Assembly (NCBI GenBank): GCA_038233055.1
Contig: JBBSMS010000109.1
Location: 1-11,426 of the forward strand
Direction of reading: 5' to 3'
DNA from: Salsipaludibacter sp038233055
GTDB lineage: Bacteria > Actinomycetota > Nitriliruptoria > Nitriliruptorales > Nitriliruptoraceae
Length of the DNA stretch: 11,426 bases
The notes beneath the pieces are model-generated. The model did not search any database. It worked only from the letters and a program-made list of their open reading frames with translations, and was not told where the DNA came from. The position numbers and the translations under genes are program-made. Shown piece after piece: positions 7,535 through 11,426 of this stretch. Position 1 is the first letter of the stretch. The number at the start of each line of letters is the position of its first letter.

Positions 7535-8107
7535 TCAGACCTCGAGAAGGTCGACTTCCTTCTGCTTGAGCAACGCGTCGACGGTGTCGACGTGGCTGTG
7601 GGTGACGTCGTCGACCCGGTCGGTGTGGCGGTGGAGTTCGTCCTGGCTGATCTCGCCCTCCTCCTCCAGCAGTTCGAGTTCGTCGCGGGCGTTGCGGCGG
7701 ATGTTGCGGATCGCGATGCGCCCGTCCTCGGCGACGCCACGGGCCAGCTTGATGTAGTCGCGGCGACGCTCCTCGGTCAGCTCGGGGAACACGCAGCGGA
7801 TGATGTGGCCGTCGCTGGAGGGGTTGAGGCCCAGGTCCGACTCGCGGATGGCCTTCTCGATGTCGTTGACGCTGGACTGGTCGAAGGGGTTGACCACGAG
7901 GATCCGGGGCTCCGGGACGGAGAAGTTGGCGAGCTGCTGGAGCGGCGTCCGGGTGCCGTAGTAGTCGACCAGGACGCGGTTGAGGATCTTGGGATTGGCG
8001 CGCCCGGTCCGGATCGCCCCGAAGTCGTCATGCACCTTCTCGATCGCGCTGTCCATCTTGCCGGCGGCGTCGGCGATGACGGAGTCGGGAGTCAGGTCGG
8101 CACTCAT
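7535..8107 (-). CDS. frr: ribosome recycling factor
   Basis: RRF works with EF-G to split the ribosome after termination. The protein is 190 residues, close to the family's usual 185. Seen: FGAIRTGRANPKIL (29-42) in the long helix of domain I, YYGTRTPLQQLANFSVPEPR (the domain II hinge), and the C-terminal helix with ARGVAEDGRIAIRNIRR around residues 123-139. The start ATG at 8107 (MSADLT) matches the family. Its ribosome site is poor, with only a CGAG about 8 bases upstream and otherwise pyrimidine-rich sequence. The longer in-frame extension to 8218 is unlike any RRF and is rejected. frr is preceded by a 255-base gap with its own promoter-like site and followed 5 bases later by cdsA, so it probably heads the second transcription unit. 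Confidence 0.97.
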   Translation of the reverse strand: MSADLTPDSVIADAAGKMDSAIEKVHDDFGAIRTGRANPKILNRVLVDYYGTRTPLQQLANFSVPEPRILVVNPFDQSSVNDIEKAIRESDLGLNPSSDGHIIRCVFPELTEERRRDYIKLARGVAEDGRIAIRNIRRNARDELELLEEEGEISQDELHRHTDRVDDVTHSHVDTVDALLKQKEVDLLEV

Positions 8108-8220
8108 GGGCGAAACTCGATGTCGTGGAGGTCGGCGGATGTGGGATGGGAGGTCGTGCGCGACGGCCGCTGGGCATCGTCGGGAATGGGCGTGAGGTGG
8201 GACCGCGCAACCAACCACGC

Positions 8221-8264
8221 GATCGGGGCGATGGGCCGGGCCGATGATCCGGTCGACCCCGATC
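8221..8264 (-). promoter_or_regulatory. inverted repeat at the putative frr transcription start
   Basis: GATCGGGG at 8221-8228 is a perfect inverted copy of CCCCGATC at 8257-8264, 28 bases apart. The right arm overlaps the putative -10 box (8262-8267). It could be an operator pair, or a leader stem if transcription starts farther upstream. GC-rich chance pairing is possible. Confidence 0.35.
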
Positions 8265-8267
8265 CTA
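8262..8267 (-). promoter_or_regulatory. putative -10 box for frr (TAGGAT)
   Basis: On the minus strand the gap before frr reads CCCTAGGATCGG; TAGGAT is a good actinobacterial housekeeping -10 hexamer. No clear TTGAC-type -35 is found 16-18 bases upstream (17-base spacing gives GGGTCC). It would leave a leader of about 150 bases before frr. The same core, CCTAGG(A/C)TCGG, occurs upstream of pyrH. Confidence 0.45.
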
Positions 8268-8278
8268 GGGTGTGGCGA

Positions 8279-8308
8279 CCCTGCGGACCCGGTGGCCGGG
8301 CGGCAGGG
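8279..8308 (-). terminator. strong hairpin after pyrH, no U-tract
   Basis: CCCTGC (8279-8284) pairs with GCAGGG (8303-8308) and CCCGG (8288-8292) pairs with CCGGG (8296-8300) around a 3-base loop, with a small internal loop between the stems. It lies about 55 bases after the pyrH stop. No T-run follows on the minus strand, so it may be a U-less terminator, an RNA-stabilising stem, or chance in GC-rich DNA. It abuts the putative frr promoter. Confidence 0.35.
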
Positions 8309-8362
8309 GTGGCGAGGTGCGGGTCGCGCTCGGCGTCGTCTGGGCCCGTCGTTCGTGGCGGC

Positions 8363-9091
8363 TCAGCGCGCCGAACTGACCAGCGTGCCGACCTGGTCGC
8401 CGGCCACGACCCGGGCGATGTTGCCGGCCTCGAGCAGCCGGAAGACCACGATCGGCAGGTCGTTGTCCATGCACAGGCTGAGCGCGGTCGCGTCCATGAC
8501 CTTCAGGCCCTGGTTCAGGGCCGAGAGGAAGTCGATGTGGTCGTAGCGCGTGGCGTCGGGATGGACGTTCGGGTCGCGGTCGTACACACCGTCGACCTGG
8601 GTGCCCTTGAGGATAATGTCGGCGTCGATCTCCAGCGCGCGCTGGGCGGCGGTGGTGTCGGTGGTGAAGTAGGGCGCACCCAGTCCGGCCGCGAAGATGA
8701 CGATGCGACCTCGTTCGAGGTGGCGCATCGCGCGGCGCCGAATGTAGGGCTCGGCCACCTCCTGCATGTTGATGGCGGTCTGGACCCGGGTCTCCTTGCC
8801 CTCCCGTTCCAACGCGTCCTGCAGCGCGAGCGCGTTGATGACGGTGCCCAGCATGCCCATGTGGTCGGCCGTCGAGCGGTCCATGCCGCGCTCGGCGAAC
8901 GCGGCCCCGCGAACCATGTTGCCACCCCCGACGACCACGCCGATCTCGATCCCGCCGTCGGCAACGGCCGCAATTTCGGCCGCCACGCGCCGGGCGATCT
9001 CGGGGTCGACCCCGGAACTGGACCCGGGCTCGGCGAAGGCCTCGCCGGACAACTTGAGGATGATCCGTTTCATGGCAGGACGATCGGGCAC
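8363..9091 (-). CDS. pyrH: UMP kinase
   Basis: PyrH phosphorylates UMP to UDP in pyrimidine nucleotide synthesis, in the cytoplasm as a hexamer; the bacterial type belongs to the amino-acid kinase fold. At 242 residues it has normal length. Seen: KLSGEAF (13-19) for phosphate binding, GGGNMVRG (55-62), DRSTADHMGMLGTVINALAL (71-90) for UMP binding, AAGLGAPYFTTDTTAAQRA (134-152), KGTQVDGVYDRDP (162-174) and MDATAL (199-204). The TGNP of proteobacterial enzymes reads LGAP here, close to actinobacterial forms. The start is GTG at 9091: a GGAG lies 7 bases upstream of it, whereas the in-frame ATG at 9073, which would begin MKRIIL, has no purine-rich site. The gene is isolated by 304 bases upstream and 255 bases downstream, so it may have its own promoter. 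Confidence 0.97.
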   Translation of the reverse strand: MPDRPAMKRIILKLSGEAFAEPGSSSGVDPEIARRVAAEIAAVADGGIEIGVVVGGGNMVRGAAFAERGMDRSTADHMGMLGTVINALALQDALEREGKETRVQTAINMQEVAEPYIRRRAMRHLERGRIVIFAAGLGAPYFTTDTTAAQRALEIDADIILKGTQVDGVYDRDPNVHPDATRYDHIDFLSALNQGLKVMDATALSLCMDNDLPIVVFRLLEAGNIARVVAGDQVGTLVSSAR

Positions 9092-9149
9092 GTCGGAGCT
9101 CCGCAGGTGGTGTCGGACGAGCGGTCGGGGGCCGAACAGCTCGTCGCCG

Positions 9150-9155
9150 AGCCTA
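9150..9155 (-). promoter_or_regulatory. putative -10 box for pyrH (TAGGCT)
   Basis: The minus strand reads CGCCTAGGCTCGG here. TAGGCT is an actinobacterial -10-like hexamer, about 60 bases before the pyrH GTG. A 17-base spacer would give GTTCGC as the -35, which is weak. Support comes mainly from the matching CCTAGG motif in the frr gap. Confidence 0.4.
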
Positions 9156-9291
9156 GGCGCATCGCCGACGTGGCGAACGAGACCGCCGGCTCAGCCGATC
9201 ACCGGGAAACTTGAACCTGACCGGAGTACGCCCACGATCCCGCCCAGAGCTCACGACGGTTGGCCGCCACCCCCGAAGCAGCAAGCCCGCC

Positions 9292-9349
9292 CAGGTTCCC
9301 CGACGGCCACCCCCCACCCGCACAGCCCGCCACCCATGAGGGGAACCTG
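9292..9349 (-). terminator. 10-bp hairpin enclosing a possible RNA G-quadruplex, downstream of tsf
   Basis: CAGGTTCCCC (9292-9301) and GGGGAACCTG (9340-9349) are perfect inverted copies separated by 38 bases. On the transcribed strand that loop has four G-runs (complements of 9333-9335, 9326-9328, 9317-9319 and 9310-9315) with loops of 4, 6 and 1, which satisfies the usual G3N1-7 quadruplex rule. It starts about 47 bases after the tsf stop. A role as terminator, attenuator or 3'-end protection is inference; no U-tract follows. Confidence 0.45.
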
Positions 9350-9395
9350 ATGGTGGCTGGACCACGGCTCCGACACCGTCACCAGCACCCGACAG

Positions 9396-10007
9396 TCACC
9401 CGCCGACCTCGAAGCGGGCGAAGCGGGCGACCTCGATCTTCTCGCCCAGGACGCCCTGGGTCTCGGAGATGACGTCGGCCACGGTCCGGGAGTCGTCCAT
9501 GACGAAGGGCTGGTTCAGCAGCACCCACTCCTTGTAGACCTTGGCGACCTTGCCCTCGACGATGCGCTCGACGATGTTGTCGGGCTTGCCGGACTCGATC
9601 GCTTCCTTGCGGGCGAACTCGCGCTCCTTGTCGACCATGGCGGCGTCCACCTGGTCCTCGGAGACCACCAACGGCTTCATGGCCGCGATGTGCAGGGCGA
9701 GCTGATGCGCGAGCTGCTGGAACTTGTCGTTCTTGGCGACGAAATCGGTCTCGGACGACAACTGCAGCATGACACCGACCTTTGGCGGGACGCCGGGGGT
9801 CGGGGCGTGGGCATAGGTGTAGACGATGCCGTCGGTGGCGGTGCGCTCGGCGGCACGGGCATCCATCTTGGCACCGGTGCGCTCGCGGACGAGGTCGGCG
9901 GCCTTGTCGAGGTCGCCGTCGGCGTCGTCGAGGGCCTTCTTGCAGGCCATCATCGGGGCGTCGGTGAGTTCGCGCAGCTTCTTGACGTCGGCAGCAGTGA
10001 TTGCCAT
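9396..10007 (-). CDS. tsf: translation elongation factor Ts, short form
   Basis: EF-Ts recycles EF-Tu by releasing GDP. The N-terminal UBA-like domain is clear (AADVKKLRELTDAPMMACKK, 5-24, then ALDDADGDLDKAADLVRER). The exchange motif SETDFVAKND (85-94) carries the TDFV residues that contact EF-Tu. The protein is only 203 residues. E. coli EF-Ts has 283 and most actinobacterial ones about 270, so it resembles the short Thermus-type with one core subdomain and no dimerisation/coiled-coil module. The C-terminus (QPFVMDDSRTVADVISE, GEKIEVARFARFEVG) is the normal family ending, so this is a genuine short form rather than a truncation. ATG at 10007 has GAAGGA 7 bases upstream; the in-frame extension to 10145 is Arg/Pro-rich and overlaps the rpsB end, so it is rejected. 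It follows rpsB by 134 bases as in most bacteria. Confidence 0.97.
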   Translation of the reverse strand: MAITAADVKKLRELTDAPMMACKKALDDADGDLDKAADLVRERTGAKMDARAAERTATDGIVYTYAHAPTPGVPPKVGVMLQLSSETDFVAKNDKFQQLAHQLALHIAAMKPLVVSEDQVDAAMVDKEREFARKEAIESGKPDNIVERIVEGKVAKVYKEWVLLNQPFVMDDSRTVADVISETQGVLGEKIEVARFARFEVGG

Positions 10008-10103
10008 GGCAGGATCCTTCGGTGGTGTCGCCGCAACGGGCGACCGGCGCACGTCGGCGCCAGGAGATGGATGATCCCGGACCGGGACCGATGAGTGGGC
10101 GGA

Positions 10104-10132
10104 TCGGCCGGGGCGTCGAGCCGCCCGGCCGA
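10104..10132 (-). terminator. 9-bp hairpin just after the rpsB stop
   Basis: TCGGCCGGG (10104-10112) and CCCGGCCGA (10124-10132) are perfect inverted copies around an 11-base loop, starting about 10 bases after the rpsB stop. There is no U-tract. Since tsf follows, partial termination or a processing/stability element would fit better than full termination. Function is inferred. Confidence 0.45.
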
Positions 10133-10141
10133 CCCGTCGGG

Positions 10142-11146
10142 TCACTCGGTGGTGGCCGAGGCGGTCGCCGCCTCGTCGTCCGGCGCGACATCAGCGGAAG
10201 CCGCGTCGTCCGGCGCGGCATCAGCGGACGCTGCCTCGGCCGGCGTGGCATCGGCGGGGGCCGCCTGGTCCACATCGGCATCGGACTCTGCGGCAGTGTC
10301 GGGGGCGTCGGCGCCGGCCTGGGCCGCGGCCTCCGCGGCCTGCTGACGCTCGAGCTCGACCTCCCACTCGGCCTTGGGCTCGGACCCTTCCAGCCCGCTG
10401 CCCTCGGACGAGGCGGCCTGCATCGCCTGGACGCGCAGTTCCTCGTCGGGCGAGCGCGAGGCCCGCAACAGCAGCCCGTCAGCGCAGGCGTCACCGATGA
10501 TGCGGGTGAGCAGGGCCGACGACCGGATGGCGTCGTCGTTGCCGGGGATGGGGTACTGGACCACGTCGGGGTCGCAGTTGGTGTCGAGGATGCCGATCAC
10601 CGGGATGTGGAGGATGTTGGCCTCCTTGACGGCGATCTCCTCGACGACGGTGTCCACGACCCACACGGCGTCGGGGACCTTGGACATCTCGCGGATGCCG
10701 CCGAGGTTGGTCTGCAGTTTCTCGTGCTGGCGGTTGAGCTGCAGGACCTCCTTCTTCGGAAGCAGTTCGAAGGTACCCGAGGCCTCCATGGCCTCCAGCT
10801 CCCTGAGCCGGCTGATGCGGCCCTTGATGGTCTCGAAGTTGGTGAGCATCCCGCCCATCCAGCGCTCGGTCACGTAGGGCATGCCCACGCGGGTGGCCTG
10901 GTACTGGATGACTTCCTGGGCCTGCTTCTTGGTCCCGACGAAAAGCACGGTCCCGCCGTTGGCGACCAGGTCACGCGTGAACGTGTAGGCCTGCTCGATG
11001 TAGTCGACGGTCTGGCGGATGTCGATGACGTAGGTTCCGTGGCGCTCTCCGTAGATGAAGCGCTTCATCTTGGGGTTCCAGCGTCGCGTCTGGTGTCCGA
11101 AGTGGACACCGGCCTCGAGCAACTGGCGCATGGTGACGACAGCCAT
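10142..11146 (-). CDS. rpsB: 30S ribosomal protein S2 with long acidic C-terminal tail
   Basis: S2 binds late to the 30S subunit and bridges head and body near S1 and the Shine-Dalgarno duplex. Seen: MRQLLEAGVHFGHQTRRWNPKM (6-27), the family N-terminus; FVGTKKQAQ (69-77); ERWMGGMLTNF (94-104); PDAVWVVDT (158-166); and IPVIGILDTNCDPDVVQYPIPGNDDAIRS (181-209). The conserved domain ends near residue 230. The last 100 or so residues are an Ala/Asp/Glu/Pro-rich tail, against about 241 residues total in E. coli; tails of this kind occur in actinobacteria. The tail contains near-identical decapeptides AASADAAPDD and AASADVAPDD. ATG at 11146 is chosen for the family start and an AAAGGAA about 8 bases upstream; the in-frame extension to 11284 is not S2-like. 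It is first of the translation genes, with tsf 134 bases downstream. Confidence 0.98.
   Translation of the reverse strand: MAVVTMRQLLEAGVHFGHQTRRWNPKMKRFIYGERHGTYVIDIRQTVDYIEQAYTFTRDLVANGGTVLFVGTKKQAQEVIQYQATRVGMPYVTERWMGGMLTNFETIKGRISRLRELEAMEASGTFELLPKKEVLQLNRQHEKLQTNLGGIREMSKVPDAVWVVDTVVEEIAVKEANILHIPVIGILDTNCDPDVVQYPIPGNDDAIRSSALLTRIIGDACADGLLLRASRSPDEELRVQAMQAASSEGSGLEGSEPKAEWEVELERQQAAEAAAQAGADAPDTAAESDADVDQAAPADATPAEAASADAAPDDAASADVAPDDEAATASATTE
10176..10265. repeat. three 30-base tandem repeats in the rpsB tail
   Basis: Imperfect 30-base units run at 10176-10205, 10206-10235 and 10236-10265, sharing CGGCG, GCATCAGCGG-like and GCCGC cores. The first two differ at only a few positions; the third is more diverged. 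The period is a multiple of three, so each unit encodes ten residues of the acidic S2 tail and copy-number changes would keep the frame. Confidence 0.8.
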
Positions 11147-11277
11147 TGGGGATTCCTTTGGTTTCGGTTGGGCCTCCGCCCGCGTCATCCGGTCGACCCA
11201 CCCGGGCTCGCTGGCTGCGTGGCCTGCGGCGCGGGCACCGGGGTCGATCCGTCGGCGGACGTGTGTCGTTGAGGTTG

Positions 11278-11295
11278 GCCGCACGTTCGTGCGGC
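11278..11295 (-). promoter_or_regulatory. rpsB leader hairpin 2
   Basis: The transcribed strand reads GCCGCAC-GAAC-GTGCGGC: a perfect 7-base-pair stem with a 4-base loop, about 130 bases before the rpsB start codon. It could be part of an autoregulatory leader; the function is inferred from position only. Confidence 0.45.
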
Positions 11296-11310
11296 ACGGA
11301 CGGGTGGTGT

Positions 11311-11326
11311 CGGGCCGTGGGGCCCG
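11311..11326 (-). promoter_or_regulatory. rpsB leader hairpin 1
   Basis: The transcribed strand reads CGGGCC-CCAC-GGCCCG: a perfect 6-base-pair stem with a 4-base loop, 15 bases upstream of the second leader hairpin. Paired compact stems in a ribosomal-protein leader are suggestive of structure, but GC-rich chance pairing is possible. Confidence 0.4.
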
Positions 11327-11426
11327 GATGCAACAAGGTCCGTTCCGACGGCAGCTGCCACGAAACGGACCAACTCGCGCTGCGAGTGTAACGCAGGCGG
11401 CTTCCGGGGGCGACCCGTCCGTCCGG

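Larger units (their letters stand above)
9092..9395 (-). other. tsf-pyrH intergenic region (304 bases)
   Basis: No credible gene lies here on either strand. It holds, in transcription order, a 10-base-pair hairpin enclosing G-tracts (9292-9349), a further G-rich stretch (about 9265-9291), and a promoter-like TAGGCT (9150-9155). GAACCTGA occurs at 9213-9220 and 9343-9350, with the inverted form CAGGTTC at 9292-9298. The sense strand is strikingly G-rich between 9265 and 9340. Confidence 0.6.
11147..11426 (-). promoter_or_regulatory. rpsB upstream/leader region
   Basis: These 280 bases before rpsB contain no credible gene. In transcription order they hold a TACACT hexamer (11385-11390) that could be a -10 box, overlapped by the palindrome ACTCGC-GCT-GCGAGT (11373-11387). 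Two compact hairpins (11311-11326 and 11278-11295) and the rpsB ribosome-binding site follow. If TACACT is used, the leader is about 230 bases, long enough for ribosomal-protein feedback control. No clear -35 is visible. Confidence 0.45.

Noticed and set aside
7484..9214. Plus-strand open frame of 576 codons antisense to frr and pyrH
   Set aside because: It is the mirror of two conserved genes and two gaps, has no recognisable domain, and shows Val/Asp/Gly-rich shadow composition.
10008..10145. Upstream in-frame extension of tsf overlapping the end of rpsB
   Set aside because: The added 46 residues are Arg/Pro-rich and unlike EF-Ts, and the ATG at 10007 has a good ribosome site and the family N-terminus.
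10001..11272. Plus-strand open frame of 423 codons antisense to rpsB
   Set aside because: Composition (Leu/Gly/Asp/Val-rich, no motif) follows from the complementary strand of rpsB; rpsB is unambiguous.
1..11426. Search for mobile elements, CRISPR arrays, tRNA/rRNA genes, toxin-antitoxin or defence genes
   Set aside because: All sizeable coding space is taken by ten conserved housekeeping genes on one strand; no transposase, regular spaced repeats, tRNA-like cloverleaf or rRNA sequence was seen.

Overview
The window is a single-strand block of housekeeping genes from a very GC-rich bacterium. All ten genes lie on the minus strand, so transcription runs from position 11426 down to 1. GC-rich codon use, frequent GTG starts, the UMP kinase wording GLGAPYFTTDT, a site-2 protease in the isoprenoid cluster and an ABC-F protein of the DEPDNYLD type all suggest an actinobacterium. 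The short EF-Ts makes a deep-branching class (Nitriliruptoria- or Acidimicrobiia-like) more likely than a Streptomyces relative. That placement is inference.

Layout in transcription order: a rpsB leader with two short hairpins (11147-11426); rpsB (ribosomal protein S2, with a long acidic tail); tsf (short EF-Ts); a 304-base gap with a hairpin enclosing a possible G-quadruplex; pyrH (UMP kinase); a 255-base gap with a hairpin and a promoter-like site; frr (ribosome recycling factor); cdsA (CDP-diacylglycerol synthase); rlmN (23S rRNA/tRNA A2 methyltransferase); dxr (second enzyme of the MEP isoprenoid pathway); a rseP-like site-2 protease with an unusual insertion; an ABC-F ATPase; and ispG, cut by the window edge.

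The genes form two functional halves. rpsB-tsf-pyrH-frr supply translation and UTP/CTP precursors. The second half, frr-cdsA-rlmN-dxr-rseP-ABCF-ispG, is tightly packed: 5-base gap frr/cdsA, 4-base GTGA overlap cdsA/rlmN, 28-base gap rlmN/dxr, 6-base gap rseP/ABC-F. It joins phospholipid synthesis (cdsA), isoprenoid precursors (dxr, ispG), membrane proteolysis (rseP) and ribosome maintenance (rlmN, ABC-F). Much of this order is widely conserved. The uppS gene that lies between frr and cdsA in many bacteria is absent, and the ABC-F gene lies between rseP and ispG.

I see no clearly new biological system, mobile element, CRISPR array or tRNA/rRNA gene. The points most worth a second look are the G-quadruplex/hairpin element between tsf and pyrH, the roughly 120-residue cytoplasmic insertion and altered membrane motif of the site-2 protease, the shared CCTAGG promoter-like motif before pyrH and frr, and the in-frame 30-base repeats in the rpsB tail.
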